Shown here: positions 11,835 through 22,544 of the stretch, piece by piece
How positions within the stretch are numbered: position 1 is the first letter of the stretch
Layout: each line of letters starts with the position of its first letter
Source of the DNA: Arion vulgaris
Lineage: Eukaryota; Mollusca; Gastropoda; Stylommatophora; Arionidae
DNA: 64,000 nt
Assembly: GCA_020796225.1 (NCBI GenBank)
Contig: CM036764.1
Coordinates: forward strand, 28,559,450-28,623,449
Direction: 5' to 3'
Translations under genes and position numbers: made by a program
The notes under the pieces: generated by a model
The model's input: the letters and a program-made list of their open reading frames with translations, nothing else
Database searches by the model: none
Told to the model about the DNA's origin: nothing

Positions 11835-12454
11835 TTTCATTCAATATGTCTTAGGCTTTCAACCGAGATTCGAATCTCCTGCACAACATCTGGTATTGGA
11901 ATACAGCTGATATTTACCTAATACGTTTTAGCCATTTCCTTAAAACTTCTGCAAATGATACCAGATTATCGTCAAATATAAGACGTAATTTGGTTAATTA
12001 AAGCTGTACAGTGCGCCATATATATTATGGTCACCTTAGCGTTGAAAGATTGGCCCTGCGTTCTCCCTTAGTACGACATTCTGTGTTTATAGTTTCACCA
12101 GTCCGGCGATTCAAGAAAATAAATTAGCAGTGACCCCTAACAGTAGGAAGGAACGGTCACGTGCCTAGTTCTATCAGGCGAACCCGGACTTCATGTTGCG
12201 AGCATTAAAAAAGAACATATAACAAATAGTTTTGAAAGATGATAAGCATAGGCTAAAAATCTTTTCCCAGGAAAAAACAATTTTTACATACAATAAAAAA
12301 AAATCACCAACATAAAGTTTACATTGGAAACACTCGCCGGTGTTACGAAGTTCTCGCAATGCGTTAAGATAACCCTGTGTAAGAAAGACAACGGAACACA
12401 CATTTACCATTTGCTGAAATGCAGCAATTATGTGGCATTAATCTCTTCTTTAAA
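11835..12454. other. No recognisable gene
   Basis: AT-rich DNA without a repeat shared with other parts of the window. Nothing recognised. Confidence 0.45.
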
Positions 12455-12830
12455 TTAAGAACGAAAATCCAGTCCTTCGAAACTAAATGCTACAGAAAGA
12501 TCCTACGAATACCATGGACAGAAAAAGAAAGAACACTGATGTCCTGAAAGAACTAAATGTTAAAGAGAATTGGCTGATAAACAACATACTATACAGAAAA
12601 ATTACATACTTTGGTCACATCAAGCGTCACGATGGCCTGGAAAGAACAATACTAGAAGGCAGGGTCCCAGGACGCAGAGGCAGACCAAGAAGAAGATGGC
12701 TACAAGATATTAAATAAACCATGAACATGACCATCGACGAAGTGGGTGAACTGGCAAGAGACAGAGTGAATTTCAGATGTGCTGCAAAGAGAGCAACGTC
12801 CTATTAAGGATACGCACCTTGATGATGATG
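12455..12830 (+). mobile_element. LINE 3' end (family beta), fairly well preserved
   Basis: The plus strand encodes, across one shift near 12530, FETKCYRKILRIPWTEKER then DVLKELNVKENWLINNILYR, KITYFGHIKRHDGLERTILE, GRVPGRRGRPRRRWLQDIK and, after a stop, DEVGELARDRVNFRCAAKRA. This is the C-terminal end of a non-LTR reverse transcriptase. It ends in GATGATGATGA, the family's simple-repeat tail. It is 5' truncated before the reverse transcriptase core. Confidence 0.88.
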
Positions 12831-13138
12831 AATCTCTTCTTTGCGTTCGGTTTCGTATAGCCGTGAACTGCGGTTATATTGCGGTTAGGTTAAATTTCGC
12901 TCGTCTAACCCATGAGATGGGTTGCCTCTATGGAGCTGCATGTCAATTGGAGTTCCTCGAGAATTTCCATAGTTTGCTCTGTTAAGTTTCTGGCACTAAT
13001 ATCACAACCAATCTATTATGTACAGCACCGGTTAACTTATGGTAACGAACATACCCCAGATTTAACACCAAGTCCACTCAAGTAACATAACAATTTCGAG
13101 ATAAAACTGTTGTCCTAATTCGGAACAATTGCATCAAA

Positions 13139-13585
13139 GTCTCGACCGTCTGTTTGATTGTTGGACCATGATCATTGCACTTCGATGAGTAATAATGTGT
13201 GCTCCGATCTCTTTCTTACACAGGAAGATCTCAGCGGCAGTACACGAACTCCGTAGCACCGGCGAAAACCACCGATGTAATTTTTGAAGATGGTGAAGAT
13301 ATTTTGGAGCAATTTTATTTTTAATCTTTTCTAATGAATCTCTCCCGGATAGCAGCTTTCCAGTATGCTCTTCTCGACTTTGAACTGCTAATGGTTCTTT
13401 CACGTGCTCAAATTGAACACGGGACCTAGGTTTATCGTCCGTCTCCGATAAGACTAGGAACTCGATCTCACCTACACCGAGATCAGGGATCTCTGGAAAA
13501 ATATCCTGATGGCTCCAAGAGGGAACGAACCTAGTACCTTTGGAATGAAAGGCGAGCACCTAACCTCTACGCAATAGAGACCCCC
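13139..13585 (-). mobile_element. SINE family C (tRNA-derived), near full length
   Basis: The minus-strand head reads GCGTAGAGGTTAGGTGCTCG (A-box-like) and, after about 25 bases, ACTAGGTTCGTTCCCTCTTG (B box GGTTCGTTCCC). The body contains GATCTCGGTGTAGGTGAGATC, AATTTGAGCACGTGAAAGAA, GGTTTTCGCCGGTGCTACGG, AGAAAGAGATCGGAGCACAC, TACTCATCGAAGTGCAATGA and TGGTCCAACAATCAAACAG. At about 445 bp it is the best template for family C in the window. Confidence 0.85.
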
Positions 13586-13689
13586 TGATAGTCAGTTTAC
13601 TAGTGATAACACAGACAGCATTCCCTTGATGTTACCATAGAAGCTAACGCGTAGAATACAAGTCGGTACAACGGCAATCTTTCTATTGC

Positions 13690-13995
13690 TTTTAATAATA
13701 ATAATTCCTCTCGTACCGTTATACGTTACAGTGGGCCTGCAAGTAATGTCTTCATACTGCTCTATCCTGGGCAACTCGCTCAATCTCTTCCATGGAATCG
13801 AGACCCATATTTCTTGCCTCTCTCAGCAAAGATCGTTTCAGGGTCTCCCTAGGGAGTTCTCTCTTTCTTGAACTCTTTATATCCCACTTCAATGCCTACT
13901 TTGGTATTCTTTGATCGTTTCTTTTCAACATATGTCTAACATATCTTCCTCTTCTCCCTCTTATAATAGTTGTTACTATTGTTTACTGTTATTTT
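13690..13995 (-). mobile_element. LINE 3' fragment (family alpha)
   Basis: The minus strand matches the 21.24 kb copy. It contains sequence for GRYVRHMLKRNDQRIPK-like residues, basic RKRE-type sequence and the SMEEIERVAQDRAVW-type end, then AATTATTATTATT at the left. Frame breaks are present and it is 5' truncated. Confidence 0.8.
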
Positions 13996-14462
13996 CTGTT
14001 GCTTACAGCCGAATAAATGATGCTGCAGTCAGTGACAGAATGAGTTAAAACACTTAAAATTGGGACGTGATATACACAGCTATCACATGATTCATAACTA
14101 TGAGCGCTCAAAACAAATCGTGGTTTTTTTCTAACAGTAAAGAAAGTGCAACACTAGCTGTGCATGTTAACACTGTACCCCCACTGAGCCGATTCACTGG
14201 CTTATAGTATTTTTGTAAGATGACGCAAAGTCAGTATACTGGCTAAGTTAGTATACATTCCGAAGTAAAGGCATCCGGATGTAAAATAAATTACAGAGTG
14301 AAAGAGTTAAGAAATAAATGTACAATATAGTAGACCTTTTTTTATTTAAACAACTATGATATACTGTATTTATTACTCCGACAAATTCTATCAGTCATGA
14401 GAAACTAATTACTTGTGGATTGAAGACTGTATTTTTTACACACCTAAATTTAAACATATTCT

Positions 14463-14640
14463 TTCTTCCTTCTTCTTTTTTATTCGCTTCATATCAACTA
14501 CTCGTTAAATCACAATTTGTGCTATGTGATTTGCGCCTTAGAGTGTGAGATCGTTGTGCCAGTAAGGTGCCTACAGACCGGTATTTCAGCACATTTGGTT
14601 TCTGCTTGATTTTTGTTCCGGTTTCGTGTGTCTATGACTA
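14463..14640 (-). mobile_element. SINE family B, diverged 3' part
   Basis: A GAA-rich left end is followed on the minus strand by weak matches to TTAACGAGTAGTTGATATGAAGCG, GGCGCAAATCACATAGCAC and the TAGGCACCTTACTGGCACAACG region. Substitutions are many. A LINE fragment follows, so the SINE was interrupted or truncated. Confidence 0.6.
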
Positions 14641-14654
14641 AAAAAAAACCTGAT

Positions 14655-14990
14655 CTTTCTTCTTCTGCGTTCTCACTAGATTGGGATTTCGGATTCTTTA
14701 ATAAAGGCCGCCGTCTGCCTCAGATTATCAGCAACGCCATACAGTTTATCTTCGACGCTGGTGTAAGTGGGCCACCTCTTTCTTCTCAAGTCTGCATACT
14801 GGAGGCAGTTCTGTAGGATATAATTCCTATGATTTCTGCTTCTCCGTTTGTGCCGACCACTTCCAGCAGTAAGTTTTGGCCACCCTCGTGATGGTAGGTC
14901 TGACATTCTTACTGCGTGGCTAAATCTCCGAGGCAGATTGACGACCGTAGAATCCGTTATCCCATTTCTCATTGTGAGGGTCGTTGCACC
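14655..14990 (-). mobile_element. I-like LINE 3' end
   Basis: The minus strand has a 98-residue open stretch with RNYILQNCLQYADLRRKRWP and later VEDKLYGVADNLRQTAAFI then KESEIPI and a stop. The ILQNC..Y..LR...WP pattern is the C-terminal knuckle region downstream of RNase H in I/Ingi-like LINEs (compare HILQDCPLL at 34.7 kb). A GAAGAAGA run follows the stop codon, as in the 34.57 kb LINE. Confidence 0.75.
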
Positions 14991-14999
14991 ATGTTATGC

Positions 15000-15178
15000 G
15001 CCTTACGGCCTGGTGCATCCGTTTTCTGCAAGCATTTGTTTCGGGTTAGCATTTTCTAGCGGACACGTGCATCCGATTTCAGCCAAACCTCCTTAGTCGT
15101 CTCTTACGACATGCATGGCAGGTAACAGTGGTTCTATTCTTTACACCCCAAATTTGGGCCCCGGCAACCACTCGGGCG
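15000..15178 (-). mobile_element. SINE family A head joined to a B-like middle, broken
   Basis: From the right, the minus strand reads CGCCCGAGTGGTTGCCGGGG, CAAATTTGGGGTG, AGAATAGAACCACTG and CATGTCGTAAGAGACGACTA, then GGTTTGGCTGAAATCGGATG. This is family A, followed by a diverged stretch with a second GGATGCACCAGGCCGTAAGG motif. It ends without the normal 3' tail. Confidence 0.75.
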
Positions 15179-15179
15179 A

Positions 15180-16160
15180 AACCTGATCTAGGAGAATCTA
15201 TCCTCTAAGTTGAGCCAGAACCATGTTAACATTGGACCTCGCGTTTAAAGTCTCCCGGTATACACAACCGGGAGGTGGGGTTAACTTGTGTGTTCTAATA
15301 GTCATCAGCAGGCTACTGATTTTCACATTTCGTCCCTTTTAAGAGAGATTATCAGTCCACGAGTCGGCGGGAAGCAGAACCATTCGCAGAACACACACTG
15401 TAGATCTAAACAAACTCAAAGAGAAAGTTTTCAGTGTAGTAAATTTGTGTTGTTAATAAATCAGATCATATTTCTACATTCTAGATAAAATTAGCATGAC
15501 TTATACTGTAGCTTTTGTCCTACTCTAACTAGGATCTTGATTTCATATCTTTCTTCAAAGCAAACTACCTCAGGTATTAAACCAGACTCATCCTTTAATG
15601 TATCTACGTACTTATTTTGATCTCTTTATGTTCAATAATAGCCCCATTGTGTACCTGTAATTTCATGTCCATATTTTAAACTGATTTTTAGTGTTGGATA
15701 AAAGAAAATCAATAGATTTACAGGACAAGAGGTGAACACAACAAAAAAGGAGATTTAACAACCTTACATCTTTCGTTTTTTCCATAATGCTGAAAGCACT
15801 GAGACTACTATTGACGTATAAAGGTCTAGTCAGTGGAAATAAATAACGAGAAGCAGTCACACGAGACGAAAAGATATATAGGTAAGCATAATACACAGTA
15901 TTAACAGTAATACACAGATGGTCACACAGTACAGAACAAGTTAGACGGACAAGAAAACTACAAAAGGCTCTCCATCGCAACCATTACAAGGGGCAAACAA
16001 CTGGGGGAGTTTATTGGGGTTTGGTTGGGGTGGATGGGGGAGGGTTTAAGAATAGGAATAAAAATAGTTTATTAAGTAGTTAAAACAAAAAAATAGCTAG
16101 AATAGCGGCACTGGTCTTAGTCTATCTCTAACACTGTCATCGATTACTAGAGCTCACCCA
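15180..16160. other. No recognisable gene
   Basis: AT-rich DNA. An open stretch of about 105 codons on the minus strand (15663-15980) lacks any familiar motif, splice context or codon bias, so I do not call it a gene. Confidence 0.45.
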
Positions 16161-16162
16161 TT

Positions 16163-16372
16163 ATGTAGACCTCCACAGACCGCCAGCCAGACTACAGACA
16201 GTCCAGCATCCGACGACGTGAGAATGCCAGAACACAAACCAACACCAAATACCCTTTCCAAGTCCTACACAAGTGACCCACAGTCCACCTAGAGCACAAG
16301 CACACCTAGGCAGTAGACCTCCACAGGCCGCCAGCCAGACAACAGACATCCCAGCACCCGACATGGGAATGC
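16163..16372. repeat. Duplicated TAGACCTCCACA...GCCAG segment
   Basis: TAGACCTCCACAGACCGCCA (from about 16166) and TAGACCTCCACAGGCCGCCA (from about 16313) begin two copies of a roughly 60-bp segment that also shares CAGACTACAGACA/CAGACAACAGACA, CCAGCA.CCGAC and GAATGCCAG. Confidence 0.85.
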
Positions 16373-16398
16373 CAGTCAGCCAAGATCACACATACCAA

Positions 16399-16560
16399 AT
16401 GTCCTTATTAGGACAAAACAACACAGAACAAGACAAAATGTCCTTATTAGGACAAACACTGAACAAGACCCAGTGTCCTTATTAGGACAAACACTAAAGA
16501 CAAAATGTCCTTATTAGGACAAACACAGAACAAGACACAATGTCCTTATTAGGACAAACA
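16399..16560. repeat. Five-copy array of a 16-base hairpin, TGTCCTTATTAGGACA
   Basis: The inverted repeat TGTCCT-TATT-AGGACA (6-bp stem, 4-base loop) occurs at 16400, 16439, 16474, 16506 and 16541, spaced 32-39 bases by AACACAGAACAAGACA-like linkers of varying length. The hairpin is identical in all five copies while the linkers vary. This is not a CRISPR array: spacers are themselves near repeats and the DNA is animal. Confidence 0.9.
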
Positions 16561-16977
16561 CAGATCACGACACAATAACACACAGTCCATACCAGGACAA
16601 GTCCCAGGCCACATGGCCACACCAAGAAAAAGGCCAATACGCCCTGATATAACCAAAAAGACATAGGTCTTAGGTTGAAAGGAGCGTGCCACGGCCACAT
16701 AGAGGCTTAACCCACCAACTAACAACAACAAGTATTAACTAAAAACTAACATTGTAAAATGTTGACATTAAATAGTTGAGAAAGTCATAACACTAAATAC
16801 ATGATGCAGGCGAGTTTCAGAGATGGCAGTGGTACCAGGAATCACATCTCCAACATGAGAAACATAGAGAAATACAAAGAGTGCATTATGGATTCCCATA
16901 CCAGTTTTACAGATTACAGCAAGATAACAACAGAAATTATGAAACAGCATAAAGGGGCATATAGTTTCCATCACATA

Positions 16978-17240
16978 TCCCGTGTGTTGCCGGAGCTTGC
17001 AAGGGGAGTAAAGAATTGTAACACTGCGATCTACAAGGTATGTCTTAAGAGGCGACTGAGGTATGGGCCTAGGGAAGCTACCTTAGTAAATAAAAAGCGT
17101 GGCAGAAATCGGATGTGCTGGCCTACTTGTAGGCGCATAACTGGCACAACGTATAATTGCTCTTAGGCACAGATCACATACAAATCAATAAGAGTGGTTT
17201 AACAAGTGGTCGGTCGATATGGAGCGTTGGTCGAAGAAGA
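16978..17240 (+). mobile_element. SINE family B, full length
   Basis: The head CCCGTGTGTTGCCGGAGCTT is followed by AAGAATTGTAACACTGCGAT, GTATGTCTTAAGAGGCGACT, TAAATAAAAAGCGTGGCAG, GGCCTACTTGTAGGCGCATA (hairpin), GTGGTTTAACAAGTGGTCGG and a TCGAAGAAGA tail. Confidence 0.9.
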
Positions 17241-17650
17241 TACACCTTATAAAAACATTGTATTATGAACAACATGCAGCTGTTAAAGCAGATATGACAT
17301 GCCAGAATGGTGCGAGGTTGCAAAAAAATGTTCGGCAACGCTGTTTCTCTCCCCATACATATTTAAGATATATAATATCTCTCTCGCTTTCTTTCTCTAG
17401 CCTGTGACGCCCCTGCAATAACTGCACACGATTCATCACTATTCTTGGCCGTCCTCTGTATTGTGTTTCACCTGTGATTCATGTCTCTCTCTACTGGTCT
17501 CATCCATGTTGTTGTATGTCTTCCACGTTTTCGTTCACCTTAGTGCAGTTTTCGTGACAGAACATATATGAATCTTCTCCTTCTCTTCCACCATTTACTT
17601 CTTAATAGAAGGGATGAGAGGGGGGGGATGTAATGATCTTGTGTGTGTGC
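17241..17650. other. No recognisable gene
   Basis: Pyrimidine-rich tracts (TCTCTCTCGCTTTCTTTCTC near 17380) and a G run near 17620. No repeat or exon recognised. Confidence 0.45.
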
Positions 17651-17654
17651 TTGT

Positions 17655-17870
17655 TTTAAGTCATTTTGTAAGCTGTTATTCATTTTCTAAGGTTGTTCTT
17701 GGTGCCGTCGCTCCATCTTTTGCGTGGTCTTCCTCTTGCTCTGTACTCGTTATACTTTTTCTGTGTGGCTCTCTGTGGTAGACGATACCAGGGCATTCTT
17801 GACAAGTATCCAAATCATTTAATCTGTTCTTTTATAAATTGCATGACTGGGCATATATAAATAAAATATG
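17655..17870 (-). mobile_element. LINE 3' fragment (family delta)
   Basis: The minus strand reads, with shifts, as IKEQIKWFGYL-like, RMPWYRLPQRATQKKYNEYRA-like and RGRPRKRWSDG-like residues. This matches the better-preserved delta copy at 43.55-43.89 kb. It is 5' truncated. Confidence 0.65.
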
Positions 17871-18127
17871 ATAAATGTCATGCGGTGATCTAAATTCCCA
17901 AAAATGATATTTTTAGAACATTGATGAGTCCAGAACTCGGACGACAGTTCTTATCTCAAATAGTGTCAATTGATTAGAACAGCTCAAATTGTCCATTAAA
18001 AAAGCACAATGAAGGCCATAACCTTTTTTTATAAAATACAAAGAAAACTAAGATTATATATATATATATATGGCCTTTTCATCTTTACAGACGGTCAATT
18101 GGCAAGTGTTTTACTGTGACAACTTCT

Positions 18128-18694
18128 GAGTTTTCACTTTTCTCTCTTGTCGTTCAGCTCATACATAAGTCTCTTCTCAAAAGACTCTTCGCACTTTCGT
18201 AATTTGGCTTTCCACACAACTCTGTCATCAGCTAGTCTTTCCCATGTGCTGGGACCTATAGAAAAGTTTTTCATTGAGGCTTTGCAGACATCTTTATATC
18301 TGAGCAGTGGTCTGCCCTGGTGCCTCTTCCCCTCCGAAAGTTCCCAGAACAACATTTGTTTTGGTATGCGGCAAGTTTCCATTCTTCTTACATGTCCCAA
18401 CCATCTTAGTCGTCTACTGCTGATCATGCCCATGATGGAAGGCAGTTTTGCACGTTGCAGTACTTCAGAGTTGGTTATCTTGTCGTACCACCTGATGTTC
18501 ATAATCTTGCGGAGACATCGAAGGTGAAAGATGTTAAGTCTCCTCTTGTGTCTTGAGTAGGCTGTCCATGTTTCTGAGCCATATAGTAAAGAACTAATTA
18601 CACAGGCTCGATATATTTGAGTCTTCATCTGCAATGTCAATTTTTTGTTGTCCCACGCTCGCATAGGGAGTGCGGCTACTAAGATTATATCCAC
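18128..18694 (-). mobile_element. LINE 3' fragment (family gamma), long open C-terminal frame
   Basis: A 186-codon frame carries ALPMRAWDNKKLTLQMKTQ, IYRACVISSLLYGSETWTAY, FHLRCLRKIMNIRWYDKITN, SSRRLRWLGHVRRMETCRIP, GKRHQGRPLLRYKDVCKASM and a basic end at KREK. This is the classic thumb/C-terminal region of an RTE-like LINE reverse transcriptase (LYGSETW, CLR.I..IRW, RWLGHV.RM, GRP..R.KD). The YADD core is absent: it is 5' truncated but otherwise open, so fairly young compared with its neighbours. Confidence 0.9.
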
Positions 18695-18857
18695 TGAAAA
18701 AACGATATACTAACACAAAATTAACATTAATAATGAAGAACTCAATAAAATTGTAACTAGCCAAAGAAAAGTATACAAAAATGTACACATCCTACTAAAC
18801 CTGAACTTCGAGAAACATAAGTTTATACACAATAACATGTATAGATTGATAGGAACA

Positions 18858-19069
18858 TCATCATTGCACTTCGGTGAGTAACCATATGTGATCCGATCTC
18901 TTTCTTACATAGGAAGACCTCAGCTGCAGTGCAATCTTTGAAGATATTTTGTAGCGATTTTATTTTTAATCGTTTCTAATTAATTTTGCCCGGGCAGCGG
19001 ATTTCCAGCCTGCTCTTCTCGATTTTGAACTGCCAATGGTTCTTTCACATGTTCAAATTGAACACGGGA
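18858..19069 (-). mobile_element. SINE family C, 3' half
   Basis: The minus strand carries CAATTTGAACATGTGAAAGA, ATTGGCAGTTCAAAATCGAG, CCTGTGTAAGAAAGAGATCG-type sequence, GGTTACTCACCGAAGTGCAA and TGATGATG. The tRNA-like head is missing. Confidence 0.8.
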
Positions 19070-19379
19070 AGACGAAGCACTGCTTTGTTTGAGTATAATC
19101 AAGTTGACATCTGATGATCCACAAAGTGGAAGAAAATACAGGATGATGTGGGAGAAAAATAAACATGGGTCACCAAAAAACTATGAATACGACTAATTCA
19201 ATGCATAATAATAGCAATGTATAATGTTCAGAATGTGCATACACACTAACAATAGACTGATATACAATCTGTTCAACAAGCTAACGATAGAGGAACTTCT
19301 GATTAGCATGATTGTTGCACTCACAAAATTATCACTAATATCTTTTTACATAGGCGTCCAGCTTTGGGGAAGGGGGAAG

Positions 19380-19605
19380 GTGTGTCTCTGGCGTTGAGGA
19401 ATGGTGCTTAACTAATGCTTTGAAAGTACTAGGTTCGCATCTTATGCATGGGGAGAAATTGGGCTATTTTTCAGTGATCCATGATCTCAAGATAGGTGGG
19501 ATCAAGCGCCTAGTATTTTCGGAGACAGATGATAATTAGCGGGTCCCATGTTAAAATTGACCACGTAATAGAACCTTCAATAGTTGAAAATAAAATTTAA
19601 TACGT
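19380..19605 (+). mobile_element. SINE family C, diverged head half
   Basis: GCGTTGAGGAATGGTGCTTA, then AAAGTACTAGGTTCGCATC (B-box-like), GATCTCAAGATAGGTGGGAT and ATTGACCACGTAATAGAACC follow the family C order with many changes. The 3' half, including the AAGAGATCGG motif, is missing. Confidence 0.6.
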
Positions 19606-20160
19606 TAACTGTCAGTGCAAGTACTGTAACAAATGCTAAAGGTTTGGTGTTATTGTAGTGGATCTAGCAGATTGATGTTCAATTCTATGTGATAATTCTC
19701 TGTGATAATTCTCTGTGATATGCAACAAGACATTTTGTCTTGAAAAACGGGCATAAGAATTGTTAAAAATCTTAGGCTAGTGGAAATAAGTATACTTAGC
19801 GAAACAATTGCTAGACAAGAATGTGAAGCTCATGTGGAAAACATAAGCACCAAACAGAGAAGAAAAATCAGAAAAGCTCCATAATCCTTAGCTGCAGAAA
19901 AAAATGTGTTAGGGAATAATGTGACTAATTAGGTACTTTTTTTTTGGAGTGCTTAGTTGGTCACATAAGCTAGCAAGTTTTTTACTGTGGCAAGGAATTA
20001 TGCCGTTTTTGGTGCTTCAGGTTACATTTTTGATTATTTCTTTCTGATTTTTATTCTCTGTTGTTTAGTGTTCATGTTTTCCAAAAGCTTCCCATACTTC
20101 ACTAGCAATTCAGAAAAATGATACTTTAACCGCCATTTAACTAGTTTCTGGTACTAATAA
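19606..20160. other. No recognisable gene
   Basis: AT-rich DNA with a threefold CTGTGATAATT run near 19687-19720. Nothing else recognised. Confidence 0.45.
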
Positions 20161-20164
20161 GCTG

Positions 20165-20495
20165 AAAGCAGAAAAGACAGAGTCATCAACATCAGCATAA
20201 GAAAGAAAGTTGGCATAGAACCTTGCTTGAATTACATTGAGAAACAAAGAATGAAGTGGTTTGGCCACTTAATAAGAATGCATCCAAACTCCACAGTATA
20301 CAAAGTCTTCTACAACAGAACATAAGGGAAGAAGACGAGAGGAAGATCACGAAAAAGATGGTTAGATGGCATAAGCAGAATCCTGTCAAAGAGCGAAAGT
20401 AACAATCACCCAAGCCACTAAAACAGTGCAAGACAAAAACAGAAAACCACAACACTGGACAAGAACCCGGTAGCAGTGTGACCAAAGAAGAAGAT
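20165..20495 (+). mobile_element. LINE 3' fragment (family delta), GAA-tailed
   Basis: The plus strand reads ISIRKKVGIEPCLNYIEKQR then MKWFGHLIRMHPNSTVYKVF, and after a stop KKTRGRSRKRWLDGISRI. This is the LINE C-terminal pattern KWFGHL.RM...RGR.RKRWLDG. The 3' end GGTAGCAGTGTGACCAAAGA plus AGAAGA is shared with the copy in the RPS16 intron at 60.95 kb. Confidence 0.82.
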
Positions 20496-20700
20496 AAGCT
20501 GAAAACTTTTGCAACAAATGTTCAGCTAATGTTTTCTAGAAGGTCCATCTTTATATTGTACAAGATATGATGAAACTAGTACTCAAAAATGTACTTTACG
20601 AAAAATAGACAAATGAACATGTGAGAACTTCCACATAAAAGAATGGCAAAATGAAAGATAAAATAACACGAGACTAGGTTGGACAGATAGTTTCTGTAAC

Positions 20701-20726
<26 letters not shown>
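20701..20726. repeat. (TA)n microsatellite
   Basis: Thirteen TA dinucleotides; part of the border of the adjoining LINE remnant. Confidence 0.95.
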
Positions 20727-20731
<5 letters not shown>

Positions 20732-20761
20732 ATTTCAGGAATGGTGGCAATTTTTAATCCT

Positions 20762-21055
20762 TCCTTCCTTTCATTCGCTTGAAATATTGTCTGTATGTTC
20801 ATTGTCGTCTCTTGTATAAGCCTCACTGTCTTTTGTAGCTCAAACAGAAATCCATGTAGTTATCTGTCCCTTGTTGTTTCACTAGGTCAGTGAGTTTGCT
20901 TCAGTATATCATATTCGGTGCAGTTTTGAAGTATGTGCTCTGCAGTCTGATGTGCCTGTACACATAGCTGAATTGCCAATCTTGATTTTGTACAAATGTG
21001 ACTGCAGAGTTGATTGTTTCCTATCCTAAGGTGCAGAATGACAACTTGTTCTAAT
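20762..21055 (-). mobile_element. I-like LINE 3' end (family eta)
   Basis: Nearly parallel to 25.86-26.14 kb: TTGTTTCACTAGGTCAGTGA, GCTTCAGTATATCATATTCG, GTGCTCTGCAGTCTGATGTG and GGTGCAGAATGACAACTTG match the same order there. By that comparison this is the terminal coding/untranslated part following RNase H, here heavily mutated. Confidence 0.7.
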
Positions 21056-21059
21056 CACA

Positions 21060-21183
21060 ATTGTTATTGATGGAGTCAAAACTAAGTCAAACTCACTGGC
21101 CTAATGAAACAGCACTGGTAAGAAAGCTACACAAACCTCTGTGTGAGCTGCAAAAGACAGTGAAGTTTATACAAGAGACAACG

Positions 21184-21187
<4 letters not shown>
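21060..21187 (+). mobile_element. I-like LINE 3' end (family eta), opposite orientation
   Basis: GTCAAACTCACTGGCCTAAT, ACAAACCTCTGTGTGAGCTG and AAAAGACAGTGAAGTTTATA are the reverse complement of family eta 3' sequence, and match the plus-strand piece at 24.48-24.62 kb. It lies head to head with the copy at 20.76-21.06 kb and ends in (TA)n. Confidence 0.75.

Positions 21188-21235
<48 letters not shown>
21188..21235. repeat. (TA)n microsatellite left of LINE alpha copy
   Basis: About 23 TA dinucleotides. A second (TA)n run of about 20 follows the LINE at 21694-21733. Confidence 0.97.
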
Positions 21236-21236
<1 letters not shown>

Positions 21237-21684
21237 CAAATGTTGTATCAATCCTAACATATGCCAGCAAGAGTTGGAAAATGACTAAAGATATAGAAAG
21301 CAAGTTGAATGCATTTGAAAATAGATGTCTGCGAAAAATTATGAATATAAAATGGAATGAATTCAGGAGAGGTGATGAAATCAGAGACATGTCTGGTCAA
21401 CCACTAGTGACAACTGTTATAAGAAAGAGAAGATGGAGATATGTTGGGCACACCTTGAGGAGAAATGATCAACGAATATCAAAGCAGGCATTGAAGTGGG
21501 ATACAAAGGGTTCAAGAAAGAGAGGTCGACCTAAAGAGACCCTGAAGCGAACTTTGCTGAGAGAGGCAGGAAATATCGGTCTCAGTTCCATGGAGGAGAT
21601 TGAGCGAGTTGCCCAGGATAGAGCGGTATGGAGAAATTATTTGCAGGCCCTATGTAAAGTATAACGGTACAAGAGGAATTATTA

Positions 21685-21690
<6 letters not shown>
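21236..21690 (+). mobile_element. LINE 3' end (family alpha), best copy
   Basis: An open frame of 127 codons reads ENRCLRKIMNIKWNEFRRGD, MSGQPLVTTVIRKRRWRYVG, HTLRRNDQRISKQALKW, GSRKRGRPKETLKRTLLREA and SMEEIERVAQDRAVWRNYLQ then ALCKV and a stop. This is the RTE-like reverse transcriptase C-terminus. The 3' end is AGAGGAATTATTATATTATT. It is 5' truncated inside the thumb and sits between two (TA)n tracts, probably a target preference or an expanded duplication. Confidence 0.92.

Positions 21691-21693
<3 letters not shown>

Positions 21694-21733
<40 letters not shown>
21694..21733. repeat. (TA)n microsatellite right of LINE alpha copy
   Basis: About 20 TA dinucleotides directly after the LINE tail. 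Confidence 0.96.
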
Positions 21734-21735
<2 letters not shown>

Positions 21736-21739
21736 GTAC

Positions 21740-22540
21740 AATATTTCAAACGAAAGGAAGGATTTATGGAATTTGCTACCTATCTACTACTTAATATATG
21801 TTACTATACTTTTAATAACATTTACAAAGACATTCTCTGATAGATACTAAGACACTAAGGCATACTAGAGAAGATGGTCAACATCAAAGTTCTCTTCACC
21901 AAAGACTTCTCCTGTGGCCTAAATAAACTCAGGAGACATTCCAGGTAAAATCTAGTGTAATTCTGGGATGTGTGGTGTTGTCTGTCTTGTTTAACTTGAC
22001 AAGTGGTTGGGTACTGAAACACATTCTCAAACATGAAAGAAGGGGTACTAGATTGACTCTCTTCCCCACAGTGGAAGTCTTACCCTTTACAGCCAACAAT
22101 GCCATTCTGCCATATTAATACAGGGTATTTGTAAAGTCTCACAACACTTCATATGTAAGCCAGTTTGAAAAATGAAGTACATGACGTCATTAAAAATGTG
22201 CTAAAACAAAGTAGAGAAATTAGTCACAATATTTACAGCTATGGTCTACTGTTGTTCTTGGTAAACTAGAAAAAAGAAATGCATTTCATTATAGCAGATG
22301 TTGGAAATATCCATCACGGGCTTCAAGATATGTCTGTACATGTTTCTTCATATTGTCAAATATTCTTTCTTCAGTTGAAAACACCATTATGGTTTGAGTG
22401 AAAAGAATTACCCCAGCAGACAACAATTATTCACTGCATATTGCACCACAATTGACTATGGAACACATTTTTTGATTTCGTGGTGTACTTTGTTTTTTAC
22501 ATTTGGTGAAGGAATGAAGTGCTGTGAGACTTTACAAACA
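21740..22540. other. No recognisable gene
   Basis: The TTTGTAAAGTCTCACAACAC (22131) and GTGAGACTTTACAAACACCT (22526) stretches are inverted copies about 380 bases apart, which suggests the ends of an unclassified terminal-inverted-repeat element. No transposase is readable between them. Confidence 0.45.
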
Positions 22541-22544
22541 CCTT

